NCBI RefSeq assembly: GCF_048544455.1
Contig: NC_133529.1
Span: forward strand, 60,892,271 to 60,956,270
Length of the DNA stretch: 64,000 bases
Source: Silene latifolia
Lineage: Eukaryota; Streptophyta; Magnoliopsida; Caryophyllales; Caryophyllaceae
Reading direction: 5' to 3'
Position numbers and translations under genes: made by a program. Under the pieces are notes generated by a model. It made no database searches. It was not told the DNA's origin and saw only the letters and a list, made by a program, of their open reading frames with translations. Of this stretch, positions 22,062-34,665 are shown piece after piece (the first letter of the stretch is position 1; each line of letters starts with the position of its first letter).

Positions 22062-24112
22062 GAAAATTGTTGATTACAACCTTTTAAAAATCACTTTTTT
22101 TTGTAAATTACAGCATTATATAATTGTTTTTGTAAGTTACAGCCACAATAACACTTCTCATGAGAAATTACAGCCAAAACAATTACTCCGGTGGAAAATT
22201 GGTGCAAATTTGAATTTTTGTCACTTAAGTTCAATTTTTAAGACGAAAATACCCTTACCTTCATCCTTTATGTTCCCCTATGTTCATCACCTTCATGACT
22301 TCTTCTTATGTCCAATTCACGCCTCCTTGATGCGAGGCTCTCAAGATCCTAACAAAAACGAGTATCACAAGAATTGACCACATTTGTAAAAACCGTGAAC
22401 TGAAGTTGCTCTTATAGGATTTTTGCATTACTGTCTACTGGTACAAATTCATTGTTCTCCGCATTAGAATCCAGAATAATGTTGACGTCTTAAATATATT
22501 CCTCTTCTTTTACCATGGAGCTAGATCCCATGCTCACAACAAGGATGACAATCACAGCCACGACAAAAAATTTCTCAAACCTGAAGTTGTGTATGTATCT
22601 CTCAAACCCACAACTACCTGATTCCATTGAAGGTCTTCTTACATCCTCAAATAAAAGAGAAGTCTTATAAGTATTAGTTGCTCCACAAATTCATCGTAAA
22701 ACCCAGAAAATCAACATACTCAGTTCAATTGACGTATTAGGCATTTTGCTTTCAATCCTTGTGATATTCATTTATGATGCAAAATTGAATTTTTGTCACT
22801 TAAATTCTACCCAAATCAATTTAATTGAATTCTATTTTTTCCATTTTCAATTAAAAATAATCAATGTTGTTCATCATCAATTTTCCCCAAATTGAAAATA
22901 ATTACGGTTCTTCAATTTTCCTTAAATTGAAAATAATTAGGGTTCTTCATCCTTTATATAGTGTTAAGGAAGATGAGAGGTTTTAGGGTTAATTGAAGGG
23001 TAATAAGTAAAATGAGAGGTAAAATGAAATGATATGGGTTAGTAGGGTTACATAAAGGAAAGGGTAGATCGGTCATATTTTGACAAACTTCACCGGAAAC
23101 GTCAACCTGGCGCAATTTTTGACCCACCTTTGACCCGTCTTTGACCACCTCTGACCCGTCTTTGACCACTATAGGGGCTGCTGTTGACCACCATAATGGG
23201 GTTTCACCGAGAGGTTTGTTGGGTTTCATGGGTTTTGGTGACTCGGGTTAGGGCTGCAGTTTTAAGGGTGTTATGGGTCCGTTTGCGTCCGGTTTTGGTT
23301 AGGTCTGGGTTGAGGGAAGATAGGGGAGTTGAGTGGTGGTCTTGGGTGGTGGAATTGGTAGCCTTGGTGGTCGGGATCTGGCGTATAAAAAGGAGGTGTA
23401 CGGGCGCGGGTTAGGAGTTGTGGTAGAGTGTTGTGGTCGTAGCTGGTGCTTTTTGCCGCCGTCATAGCTGCTGCTGGACTCGCCGTGGTCGGGGGACACG
23501 GTAAGGGTGGTCGACGTCGGGCGGCTTGGCCTATGGTGGTCGTGGTGGGGTCGGTTGTGGTCATGGGTGGTGTAGTTGTTGATGTTGTCGTGTTGTTGTC
23601 ATTGTTGTTGGTTGGGGTTGGGGCCTGTCGTTGTCCACCGTGGCTGGTGGTGGTGGCCACGGTGGCGGCACTAGGTGGCGTGTGGTAGAGGTTTGACCAT
23701 GTGTCGGAACGGGTTTTGGGTAGTGTATTAAGACGGGTTTTAAATAGCTTAAGACAAGTATTATTTAATTAAGTAATTCATATTTAATTAGTTAGATTAG
23801 TTAGTAATTAATTATATTTAGGTGACGGTTTTTGTGGAAGATTATTTTATTCAGATTGCTTATGGAGATTTGCTAAAAGGTAGGTTTATCCTACTCAGTT
23901 TCATTGTTGCATTTATTTATAAAATGAGTATTTATCATTCATCTGCATTGAGTGAGTCGTATTGTGTAATATTGGTTTTGACGGCTCGACGAGTCGGGAA
24001 ATTTGAGGAACTGGTAACCATGACATGTTTGGCATGTCATGGTGTATGTTGTCTGTCATGCAGTTAATATTGTGACGGTTGTTGTGTGTTGTGATCGTAT
24101 ATGTTGGAGGAT

Positions 24113-24162
<50 letters not shown>

Positions 24163-24751
24163 ATTTTGGAGACGTAAGACGGTTGGGAGACTGTCTTACG
24201 CATAGGTCGCCTCTTGGAGCTTCCCCCTCCGAGAGGGATGTGCACATTAATGGCTTGAGTCACAGAGGAACTCGTGTGGTTGAGACACGACGTCTGGCAG
24301 GGGATCCGGTTGGTTTCCGGATTCGGTACGTATTTATTTAATGAAACTGACGTGGTTGTTGGTATATTTGGGCGTGTCCCGATACCAGTTTGGTTGTTAC
24401 TTGATATCATGTCATTCATATCATAGTCATGTTGTATATTCACACACTCGTGTCGCGTCACACTTTATTTATTTAATGAAACTGACGTTTGTTGTGTCTG
24501 TGTAATTGTCACGTATTTCCGGGGTGGCCTGTGTCGATCCATATGATATTTCCGATCATATGAGGAGCAGGTTCAGTACAGGTTGTTTGGATAGCACGCG
24601 GGAGTTGTACTTTTATTCATTTGTTTACGTTTATGTACATCATTAAACATTACATTAATAAAATGTTCTTGATTGAAGTTTTGAAACACTACCTCAATAA
24701 ACCGAGAAGGTAATGCTTCAATTATGTTCGCCGGATAATTGGGGTATTACA
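22062..24751 (+). mobile_element. Remainder of the outer chromovirus-type 3' LTR
   Basis: Ends GGGGTATTACA at 24751, the expected LTR end. The segment 23870-24330 shares words with the 11473 LTR (AAGGTAGGTTT...CCTACTCAGTTT near 23877; GGGATGTGCACATTAATGG at 24236). The part 22062-22960 is AT-rich with TTACAGCC words and a repeated GAATTTTTGTCACTTAA (22211, 22786); I cannot say whether it belongs to the LTR or to another insertion. A TTGACC cluster lies at 23083-23190. ORFs at 23184-23688 on both strands are low-complexity Val/Thr/Pro frames and are not supported as genes. Confidence 0.5.
24114..24162. repeat. (TTG)n microsatellite
   Basis: About 16 TTG units inside the LTR-like DNA. It explains the apparent poly-Cys and poly-Thr frames over it. 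Confidence 0.95.
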
Positions 24752-24896
24752 GAAGGCTAGATAAAACGACCTAGGAAGGTCGAGTAATGAGAACCAACAA
24801 TTGTCTCGTACAAATTATCCCTAACCTTGTTCAAGTTTCACCCTAGGTAACACAAGACTTAGTCTAAGTGTATCATCCTCAGCAGAGTCGCGAAAC
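24752..24896 (-). mobile_element. Tat/Ogre element A: leader and PBS region
   Basis: Homologous to 37410-37550 of the second Tat/Ogre element. On the minus strand CGCGACTCTGCTGAGG (about 24880-24895) corresponds to the TGGCGAC...CTGGGG-type PBS. The leader is cut at 24752 by the outer chromovirus LTR; the rest of the element is not in the window. Confidence 0.65.
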
Positions 24897-24898
24897 TG

Positions 24899-26615
24899 TG
24901 AACACAGGCCACCAGCGCCCCCCAGCATCCTGCACGTTGGAATCGAGGCGGCGGCACTTCTCCCACAGAACCCTGGCGAAAGCCGAAGTACGTCATGGGC
25001 CGTTACCGATTTGTGAGGCGTTGAAACCGGTGAAAGTTTAGACCAAGCCTACATTTTTGGAGTCGCCACCAATTTTTATGCAAAAATTGGAACTGTTCGA
25101 ATACTTCATGTCATGTCAAGACACAAAGTAGTGACATGAACACTAAGAAATTCGTTACCCTTAGCATTCTATGTTTAGAATGACGCTCGACATGCCAATG
25201 AACACGGATGCTCATAGATATCTGAGTAAGGGGTGACGGTACGTATTAGGAAGCTTTTTCTTTGAACATCTAATCTCGCCCACCTCGATAGCGGCCTCTA
25301 ATAATGATTAAGGAAGTCATTTATACTCGTCGATGTAGTGTTGGTTCCAATGCATGAAATGCAACATACAATTGATTAGATCTAGCTTGTGAAATTTACT
25401 AAGTCGGTTGACATACAAGTTTAGCATACAATTGGGTCGAAGATGGAATTTAGAATTAATTACATGTGAATATACCAGATAAATAAATCGTACAAGATAA
25501 ATATAAAATATTACAAATTATAATAAACATACAAGTAACAAACGATCTATGTCATAAACATGCCAAAAGATTTTAGGAAAGAAATAAAAGAGATAAAAGA
25601 AAATAAAAGAAATAAGAAAATTAATTAAATCAGTAAATTAGATAAAAAAGGAAATGGGAAAAAAAATAAGGAAATAGGAAATAAAATAAATTAAGAAAAT
25701 AAAGAAATAAAAATAAAATAGAAAATATGGGAAATATGAATTATATAGAAAATGTGAATTATGGAAAATATGTCGAATTATGGTGATAATAAGAATAATA
25801 GTTGAGTAAAATCCTAATTAGAAAGGCCTAGGTCAAAGCGAGACGAGTTCAGAAGCAGAATCCAATGTAGAACGGGCGCAGCAATTAGTGCGTCTTCTGG
25901 AGGAGGCGCATCAGACCTTGCGTCTGTTCTCAAACTGGGTTCTGACTATGAAATTCAGATCCGCAAATTAGTTAGTGTTCGTTAGTTAATTTAGACAGAT
26001 TATTAGCATATGATTCAAGTGAAAGTGATTCAGCAAGTTATAGACATATTAGGATCGTCACAAGTTGAATTAAAACAGATTGAAATGAGTATTAAAGCGT
26101 ATTTACGATTTACAAATTATGATGTCGGAATTACAAAGATGGAATTAAACTTGAGTTATAAATAAACCAGAAAAGAATGAAAGCTAGAAACCGAATTGAA
26201 TTATAATTATGTACGAAAAAAGAACTCAAGGTGTTCGATATGGGGAAATTGAAACCTCAAAATACGGGTTTAAATTTATGACGCAAACCCGCAAATATTG
26301 ATTATTAGGGATTCAAGTCGAAAAGAACTTGATAAAAACAAATTATGGAATTAATAAAACCGAAAATATGTGAATTTGGAGAAATAAGACGAAAGGAGAA
26401 AGAAGAGTGAAAGAGGAGAAACTCGGGAAAGAAGAAAGGGAGCAACAACTAATGGCATTATTTGGAAGAGGCACAGTTGATGCTGCAACCTTAATAGAAG
26501 GCGCATCAGGTGTTGTGATCCCTCCCCACGCCAAATCGCTGCTGATTTGCAAAACAAGTTTTAAAAGACGGTTTTAAATATGATTTCGGCATGTTTACGA
26601 CATAAAATCTTACAA
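24899..26615 (-). mobile_element. Tat/Ogre LTR A, first piece (continues at 63505)
   Basis: Matches LTRs B and C along its length but is more diverged, so it is older. Includes AT-rich DNA and two pairs of the 21-nt GGCGCA...TGCG motif (25875/25905 and 26470/26500, each 30 bp apart). CACTA-A interrupts it at 26616 with a CAA duplication; the LTR resumes at 63505, where ACTTACATGTTAGCGTCGTGAG follows as ACTTACATGTTAGCGTCGCGAG does in LTR B near 30220. No gene. Confidence 0.8.
25875..26520 (-). repeat. Paired 21-nt motifs in LTR A
   Basis: Two pairs, 25875-25895 with 25905-25925 and 26470-26490 with 26500-26520. Each pair is 30 bp start to start. The flanks GGCGCA and TGCG are largely kept while the middle varies. 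Confidence 0.8.
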
Positions 26616-26711
26616 CACTACAAAAAAAACGCGGGTTACTAACGGAAAAATTCCGCCAGGAATGCCACTTATCCGTCAGAAAAGCACATTCCTGACGAAA
26701 ATTCCGTTAGT
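26616..26711. repeat. CACTA-A left terminus with subterminal repeats
   Basis: CACTA end followed by GTTACTAACGGAA, CCGTCAGAAAAG and CTGACGAAAATTCCGTTAG. The same words in both orientations occur near 63504. They are probable transposase-binding repeats. Cut at 26712-26716 by Tat/Ogre element B (possible duplication AACAG). Confidence 0.85.
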
Positions 26712-27508
26712 AACAGTGGACATGGGCCACCCGCGCCGCGCGCACCCTCGCGTTGGTCTCGAGGCGGCGGCACTTCTCCCATGGAACCATGGGTTGCCAA
26801 AGCACGTCATAGGCCACTACCGATTGGTGAGGCATTGAAACCTGTAAAAGGTTTGACAAGCCTGCATTTGTGGAGTCGCCACCAATTTATTGTGGAAAAA
26901 TTGGAAACCGTTCGAATAACTCATGCCATGTCAAGACACAAAGTAATGACATAGACACTAAGAACTCATTACCCTTAGCATTCTCGTCTAGAATGACTCT
27001 CGAAGATGCCAATGGACACGGATGTCCAGAGATAAATGAGTAAGGGGTGAGGGTACGTATTAGGAAGCTCTTTAATTCGAACACCTAATCCCTCCCGCCT
27101 CGATAGCGGCCTCTACTAATGATTAGGGAATCGTTCATATTTGATATGTCGTCGATGTAATGCATGTGATGCAACAAACACAGATTAATCCTAGCATGTG
27201 AAATTAGACTATGTCGCTGAACACGTGTTTTAGCAAACAATTGGGTCGAAGTTAGAAGTTAGATTCAATTACATGTGAGAACCAAATAAATAAATCATGC
27301 AAGGGCGATAAATAAATTACAATAATTGCAAAGCTTATAATGATTATTTGATCTACGTCAAAAGCACGCTCAAAACGGGATTTTGAAGAAGAAAATAAAA
27401 TTAAAAGTATGAAAAATATGACAGAGTAGCAGTGGTAATACGATTAATAGTTGATTTAATACGTAATTAGGAGCTACGTCAAAGCGAGAAAGAGGTCAGG
27501 GACATAAG

Positions 27509-29432
27509 TGATGTAGAGTGATGTCGCCGGGTCACATCCAATCAAACACATTTATAATACTCAACAAACAACTAGTTAGCGGTAAGTCGAGGTCGATCCA
27601 TGGGACGGTGTGCTTTGGGTTCTAAGTCTATCTATCTCAATTTATGCTAGTGTCACAATTGATGGGGTTTGTAGTTGTATTCTAAACTAATGAAAGTAAC
27701 AAAGTAAAGCAAACAATGAACAAAGAAATAGAAACAAATGACTAAAAGCACTAGGATGTCATGGGGTCATAGGGGATTCATGGCAATTGATCATACAAAC
27801 ATGTTCTCAAATTATAAGCAAGCAATTATTGTTGTGATGGATTGAGTTGGGTCATATCTTACAATCCTAGGAAAGTTTGGGTCCCGGAGCCGAATCGATT
27901 AGATTGTACAACACCTACAAGTCGACTTAATCCACCCTCCCCAACTATATGCATGGTCTAATGAGACTCGAGTTGGTTTATGTCTTACAAGTCTCATTGA
28001 AAAGATAGGTGATGGTAATAAATGCAAGGATTCATAGGCTTAGCATTTCATCAAACATAACATGTGCATAAGTTGAGATCACAACAAGCAAGCAAATAAA
28101 CTATGAAAGCATATTAATTTAAGCATGAATCATTCCCCATGTTTATTTCCCTTAATTACCCATTAATCCTAGCTAAGTAACTACTCACTCATGATCAAGT
28201 TTAACATGTTAATAAGGTTGTCAATCATACTAACAAAGCCAAACATGATGAACAAGTAAGAAAGATTAACAATAATTAAAACAAGGATTAAGAGAATTAT
28301 ACCTATGGAGATTCAAATAATAATAATGCAAAGAATAATAGAAGAACTTGATGATTGATGGAAGGTTGTCAATCTCCCAATAAACCCAAATAATCTTCTA
28401 ATTACCCAATAATAAACTTGAATTACTCAATAATAAACTTGAACAATAATTAAGGAGAGATTAATGTGTAATTTGTGGAAAGATTAAAGAGTAATCTATT
28501 CTAATCTACTTCTAATCTAATCTAAGAGAACTTGATTTAATCTAAGGAAACTTGATTCTCTTCTAATGAAAACTTCATTCAAGCATCCCCCTTTGATTAT
28601 TTACAAGTGGGGTATTTATAGTGGAAATTAGGTGGATGCATTAGGGTTAACTAAGGGCTAAACTAGTAATTACACTTTTGAGATTTGAGCAGGGAGACGC
28701 CGGTATTTTTCGAAGGAAGGGCTTCTTTCTTTGAAGCTTGAAGAAGACGAAATTGCTGTAAAGGAATCCGGGCGGATTGGTGTCGGGACGGGCGGATTGT
28801 AGCAGGGGAAGACGGGCGGATTTGGAGCAAGGCGCTCGGGCAAAAAGAGGGGAAGACGGGCGTCTTTGGGAGAAGACGGACGTCTTGTGGGGAAGACGGG
28901 CGTCTTGAGGAAGACGGGCGTCTTGAGCACGGGACGGGCGTCTTGGCGAACAGCTTCTTTGTTTGAGCTCGGATTGTAAAACGGACGTCATTTTCTCATC
29001 CGGACTCCTATTGGAGTGATTCAAAAGCCTAGATCACTTGTTTTTTCGACGCCGTTCCATCTAGCATACTTTTAGAGCCAAAGGAACAGCCCTTGGTTCG
29101 GTTTTCGAGCGATTTCTTCTTGTAATGCCTTCCCTCTCGCCATTCTTACTTTTAACCCTTTGATCCTTCTATATACACTTTATTCCTACATCTTTGGTCA
29201 TCATTCTTGCCTTCTCTTCATACTAGTCCATCTAATATCATCAATAAGCTTCCAAATATGCACGAAAGACGGGAATTTCCGCCTTATTATCTCCTTTTCT
29301 ACAAAACATATGAAATGCGATAGAAAAGCAAATAGGAAGGTTTTGACGGATACAAAGGCCATAGAATGTTATAATAGTATGCAAAATAGGCTCAATTAGG
29401 GGACTAAATGTGCGCAAATAATGTTCACATCA
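27509..29432 (-). mobile_element. Solo LTR (1924 bp) inside LTR B
   Basis: Ends TGATGT...ACATCA, flanked by ATAAG (27504-27508) and AGAAG (29433-29437), a 5-bp duplication with one mismatch. LTR C has no insertion at this point (near 38340), which proves the empty site. On the minus strand it begins TGATGTGAACATTATTTGCG and looks Athila-type. It includes a GACGGGCG array (28765-28945). Unequal recombination of a full element is the usual origin. Confidence 0.88.
28765..28945. repeat. GACGGGCG dyad array in the solo LTR, about 20-bp step
   Basis: AAGACGGGCGTCTT-type copies start at 28853, 28873, 28893, 28911 and 28930; half-related GACGGGCGGATT copies precede them (about 28770, 28790, 28809). 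AAGACG/CGTCTT arms are complementary around a GG or GA centre. Confidence 0.9.
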
Positions 29433-29450
29433 AGAAGCAATCCCATAATA

Positions 29451-30678
29451 GGCGCAGCATCTGCTGCGACCTCTGGAAGAGGCGCAACACTTCCTGCGTC
29501 TGTTCTTGAGTTGGGCTCTGGCTGTGAAGTCAGAACCGCAGATTGTTTATCGTTCATCAGTAAATTTATGGTCGATTATTGATATTAGACTCAAGTTGAA
29601 GTGCCTTAATAGATTACATACATATTAATATCGTCACAAGCCGGATTAAAGACTAATAAATTATTACAACAGTTTACACAATTATACGATGTCAGATTTG
29701 TAAAGGTCGAAAATTTGAACTTGAAAACGGAATTAAATTTGATAAATTGAAATCAAACAAAGAAAACTATGTACAAAAGACGAATCCCAGAAAATCGAAC
29801 CTCTAAAATCCGAGTTTGAAATAGATGACGAAAACCTGCAAATATTGAGTTATAAGGAATTTATGTCGAATTATTCATTAAAATTTGAAAAGGATTAATA
29901 AAACATGATTTATGTACTGAAACGAGCAAAAGAATCGAAAGAAATAAAAGAAATCGAAAATTGCAGTAGGTCGAGGAAGAAGAAGAAGAGCAGGAGTAGC
30001 GGCAGCCTCATGAAGAGGCGCATCATATACTGCGACCCTTCGAAGAGGCGCAGCTGCTGCTGCGTTTGTTCTTGACGTCTGACCTCCGCTGTTTTATGAA
30101 AACGGTTTTAAAATATGTTTTTGAAGACGATTTTAGGCGTACTTATGATCTAACCTCGTACATTAATTACAATAAAATAAAATACATTAAATAAAATTGG
30201 GATTTTACACCCTCAGACTTACATGTTAGCGTCGCGAGATTTAACTAAATCGGTTTTTAGTAGTAACTCGACTCGATCTATGCAAATATGAAAGTGCCCT
30301 TGAAAAAGGATTTAAAAGATTGATTAATTGATTGTGTAGTGGTCAAATTGGTCGGACATGCAAACGTGACTTGTACTCAGAATGATCTGAGCTTACGTGG
30401 TCGATTGATCAAGCACGTAGGCATCGAAAAGCAAGAGCGCGGTCTTAGAATGCAAAGGGAAAAGAGAAGGGCGGACACTCGCTGAAAAATATGGAGGCCG
30501 AAGGCCTCTATTTATACTAATCATACGGAGGAATTATGGTAAGAATAGGATACGGAAGGAAAGATCTGGAAATAACCGACTTAGGTTGAAACACGGAAAC
30601 TTGGACAAAAAGAAAGCCCTGAGAAAAGGCGCAGCAGGTGCTGGGACCCTTGGAAGAGGCGCAGCACTTACTGCGTCC
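29451..30678 (-). repeat. Three pairs of 21-nt GGCGCA...TGCG motifs in LTR B
   Basis: Pairs start at 29451/29481, 30017/30047 and 30628/30658. Every pair is exactly 30 bp apart. The best copy, GGCGCAGCATCTGCTGCGACC, can form a CGCAGCA/TGCTGCG stem. Confidence 0.9.
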
Positions 30679-31249
30679 TTTCTCGGGTAGTATTCTTCTG
30701 CGCGAGAAAACGCGTTTGACAGCTTGTCGTATTTTAGGCATACCTTTCTCTACAAGACTCGGATTAAGGTGATTTCGGTGGCGTTGGAAATCTAAGAGAT
30801 TTTGTGAAGTAGGCCAGACCCAAAAAAGTCGTTATCACCTCGTAAAACGGGCCTAAATGTCGGGTTGTCATTTTAGCTAAATGAAATTCGCATTTTGTAA
30901 TGTAAACTTTAAGTTTAGCCCAAAGAAGTGACATGGGACTAAAAATGAGTTATACTCATAACATTTTATGACATCCTAAACTTAGGTAGAAAAGCACATT
31001 GCTTTTTGACTCGGGATTTGACGATTTTAGGAAATGAAGACGGTTTTTGACCCGGACTCCAAATGTACTCTAATTGCTGCCAAAACAACCGTAATGACAT
31101 CTAGATGACAACCCAGGGGTAGACACAAGTGTACGAATTACCTTTTATTAACCGATTTACGAAACGTCATAAAATCGCGACATATGCTAAACATGCGGCG
31201 CAATCATCACTGGGTGTTTGGCGGGAGGTGCAGAAACGAGGTATCTACA

Positions 31250-31263
31250 GAGCCCCCACTTTG
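31250..31263 (-). promoter_or_regulatory. Polypurine tract of Tat/Ogre element B
   Basis: Minus strand CAAAGTGGGGGCTC followed at once by TGTAGATACC, the layout at the 3' LTR of Tat/Ogre elements. Confidence 0.85.
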
Positions 31264-31805
31264 ACTGAGGCTTGGACAAGGCGAAATTCAAAGTACAGCC
31301 ATCAGGTAAATCGAAGATTACAACCTGACGACTATGGCGACGCCACGCGACTCAAAGGGTCTGAGCCAAGGACTTGTCGTCGGTAACATTTTAGAGTCTG
31401 TCGACTTCCGGGGAGGGTCGTTTAAAGTCCATTAGACTACGTAAGGAAGCTCACCCGCCATAAGAAGAAACCATACCTGAGATACCCCTGGGTGAAACGG
31501 GATTGAAGGCGCTTCGGCAAAACTCTTTGGTCTGAAGATAACTTGGTGTCTGAAGGCATTAGGGGTTACAGGGATTATGAAGAAACTTCTTAACACTTTT
31601 GAAGGCTAACTCTGAAGGATATCTCTCTCTAAAGGGAAGGCTGAAGGATAACTCTGTAAAGGACTGAAAGATAACTCTCTGAAGGACTCAAAGGGGACTT
31701 AACTGAAAAGAACTTCTTGAAATTACTGAAGGGGTTATCTGAAGGGGACTGGAAGGATTATCAGAAAGTTGTCTGAACATATGAAGGGATTGTCCTGAAG
31801 GAATA

Positions 31806-31898
31806 AAGGATTAAGGCAAGTTTTTGAAAGATCCGAAGGATTAAGGCAAGCTTCTGAAAAATCTGAAGGTTTAAGGCAAGTTTTTGAAAGATCTGAAG
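31806..31898. repeat. Three 30-bp direct repeats
   Basis: AAGGATTAAGGCAAG(T/C)TT(T/C)TGAAA units start near 31806, 31835 and 31865. A pure non-coding repeat in the element interior. Confidence 0.8.
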
Positions 31899-33097
31899 GT
31901 ACAGAACTCTTCGGGAGTTGTTTCTCTCGAACTCTGTGGGGAGAAATCATATGTTGAGTCAACAACGGCACGCCCTTAGCACCGCTGAGGTGAAAACAAA
32001 GGATCGGCAACGACGCGTCCTTAGCACCGCTAGGGAAAACAAAGGTGTTTGATCGAAAACGGCATGCCCTTGGCACCCCTGAGGAGAAAAACCTCCTGGG
32101 TTATCGCGAGCGAAATTCTGATAAAGAGGAGAAGCCCATGAACTGTATTTAGTGATCATGAATTCTTACTGGGGAACACATTAACGATTAGAAACATCTT
32201 GATCGCCATGGAAGAAACCTTGAGCATTACTACGAATACTGTTGGGGTATGTCTTGACCGTCGCTGGAGAGAATGAAGATTTGGGCAAAGCCCCCTGTTT
32301 GAGCGAGCTATGCTTCCGATACTTACCTGCATGGTTAGTAGCCACACAAGAAGGCAATATAACAGGCAAATAGCACATAGCACATATGCACGTAAGCAAT
32401 CAGCACATGGACCTCAAATAACGAAGCACATACGCTTTGCAAAACTTGTTTCTTTATAAAATTTGTTGCTTCTAATGCGTTATGCATATTTAATGGGCTT
32501 TAGACGCGTGACTGACGCGGACGCATACCTTATACGGACGTGAAACGTAGACTTAGGTTTGACTGACATGACATGGGGATGAATCTGACACGACACAAGG
32601 ATGACCTTGACAGACTTTGCTTAAGTATGCACAACCCCTAGCCGGATATGGGCGACAACGCGTATCAGTTCTAAACGTAAAAGATCTGCGAGAATGATGG
32701 GGACATATAAAGGCAAGGCATGAGCCATGGATCAGCTGTCTGCTTAGATGTCTTTCGCCACTGTCTGCTGTAAAAGAGACCCCTCTTGAGGCACGATAAC
32801 TTAGGGAATCGATCTAAGACCTTTGTCATTGTCCGGGCCGAGCACTAGCTCGACTTAAAATAAGAGAGGAATAAAGGAAGGGTGGCGCCTCGTAAGAGAA
32901 GCCCCCAGGATAAGAAGATGACCCTGGAATTTGGGTAAAAATGAGACTGGGGCGAAGAGAAGGAGCCCCTAGTAAAGAGGTAGAAATGGAAATTGTGGTT
33001 GGAAGGTTACGAAATGGAAAGGGATGGTTGTAAAATGGGTGTCGATAATTGAGGTTGAAAGTTGATGGTTGGTGTGGTTGATAATGGGAGTTGTAAG

Positions 33098-33283
33098 TTT
33101 ATAGTTGGGATGGTTGTGTCCATGAGGACTGCCTACGTATTCACGTGAAGTGAAATCAAACCAGATTGTAGTTCTGAGCTGGCTTTGAGAATTGAGGTCG
33201 AAAGTTAAAACTGGGGATGGTTGTGTCCTTGAAGACTGCCTACGTATTCACGTGGAGTGAAATCAAACCAAGTCGTAGTTCTG
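33098..33283. repeat. Two-copy direct repeat, about 75 bp each
   Basis: Copies at 33098-33180 and 33208-33283 share GGATGGTTGTGTCC, ACTGCCTACGTATTCACGTG, GTGAAATCAAACCA and GTAGTTCTGAG, with a few substitutions. Confidence 0.85.
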
Positions 33284-34665
33284 AGTGTGTGTCTAAGCTA
33301 TGCTGCTAGGGCCTTAATGTGCATGGATCACAAGGGTAATTTCATTTAGTGACTCGCAGAATTGATTAGAGATAACTCCCTTTGATCATAGACCGAAGAC
33401 GTATAATTAAGTTTGTAAAAATTTCCTTGTCATGTGAGAACACTCAAAAGTGGACTCTAAGGATGAATTGGGTATGTCCAATTCAGAGTAGCAAAGTATT
33501 TGAAGACTCCTTGTCTGGGTCAAGGTGAAACTGGATTGGATATTTGGAATGTGGGGCTCGGGCGTAAGATGCTTTGATGAACAAATATCTGGCGCTTGCT
33601 TTTGTGGAGTTAAGACTTGATGGGATTATGGCTTGTAATGTGGTTTGGAAATGGAGTCTCTTAGCTTGATGTAGCCTGAGAACATAAAGGTAGGTTAAAG
33701 TGACGTGGGTTCAAGTTTTCATGTCTTGGCTCTAAAAGAGGGTATATTTGACGAGCTTGAGAGGATTCTCAAAAGTCCTAACTATCTTCTGTAACGGTCT
33801 CGAGAAGGACTTAGGGTGTGTGAAAGGCTAAGTGAGGGTGCTAGCTGACCATCTTCATCGATGTCTTGATTCCATTATTCTGTTCAGCATTGGATTTCAT
33901 ACTCGTTCTTGATTCAGACTCAGATACTTGGTCTAGAATATATCTCGGCTTTTTGCTCAGATGCTTGATTCGGGTTTTTCGAAGATAACTTTGACTTTTG
34001 ATATTGACATTGACTTGCGTGATTGAGCCTTGTTCTTTTGACTCTTTTGTCTTGGATTACGTGCATAACTGCGGCCTTGGATATTGATCTTGGTCATTTC
34101 TCTAGATTGAGCCTTTGTCTTTGATCATGGCTCGTATCGTCTTGGATTTGCTTGCTACCATGGATTTGGGCCAGACTAGCACCTTTGATGTGAAACGGGT
34201 TGGTCTTTAGTAAACAGGTTGTTTATTATAGGGAAATGGGCTTGCCTTCCGTCATAGATCGTTAACAAGGGAGATGGTCTGGATTCGTCCTAGAATCTCT
34301 TGAGATATGCTCGTCCTAAACTGGGGTATAACAAGGGTTTCTGTTGCCAGACATGGAATAGGTAAGAAAATGGACACGGAGTTTCGGGTCCTCTACAACT
34401 TAGAATGGAACATCGATTAAGCGTACTCACATCGACTGACATGCGTTGTTCATTTTAAAATGTCTCAAATCAATTCTCGTTGTCACAGAAAAAGGGTAAA
34501 GGAATAGATAGGATAGGTGGATTGAAAAGGTGTACTTTTATTGAAATGAATAATAAATGTATTTAACATAGACTCAAGAAGACATGTGACTCGTGGGAGA
34601 GCCCTTAGGTTGTCACTAGGAATGGACACGAATAAAGATATTAGATTAATTATGGGATAGAAAGC

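Larger units (their letters stand above)
26717..31249 (-). repeat. 3' LTR B of Tat/Ogre element B
   Basis: Minus-strand start TGTAGATACC at 31249, right after the PPT, and end CCCATGTCCA at 26717. About 2.6 kb without the 1.9-kb solo LTR at 27509-29432. Carries three pairs of 21-nt motifs. ORFs seen across it are chance frames. Confidence 0.85.
31264..34665 (-). other. Non-coding interior of Tat/Ogre element B
   Basis: No coding frame supported over 3.4 kb. It holds short direct repeats: three 30-bp GAAGG(A/T)TTAAGGCAAG units (31806-31898), three ACGGCACGCCCTTAGCACC-like units of about 40-50 bp (31960-32085) and a two-copy block (33098-33180, 33208-33283) containing GACTGCCTACGTATTCACGT. The pol genes expected here are absent. 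Confidence 0.6.

Noticed and set aside
22954..23688. Val-, Thr- and Pro-rich ORFs on both strands
   Set aside because: Low-complexity GGT/GTT-rich DNA inside an LTR-like region; overlapping frames on both strands with no conserved motif.
28647..29024. Minus-strand ORF with Ser/Arg/Pro repeats
   Set aside because: Product of the GACGGGCG array in a solo LTR; no homology and no neighbouring gene signals.
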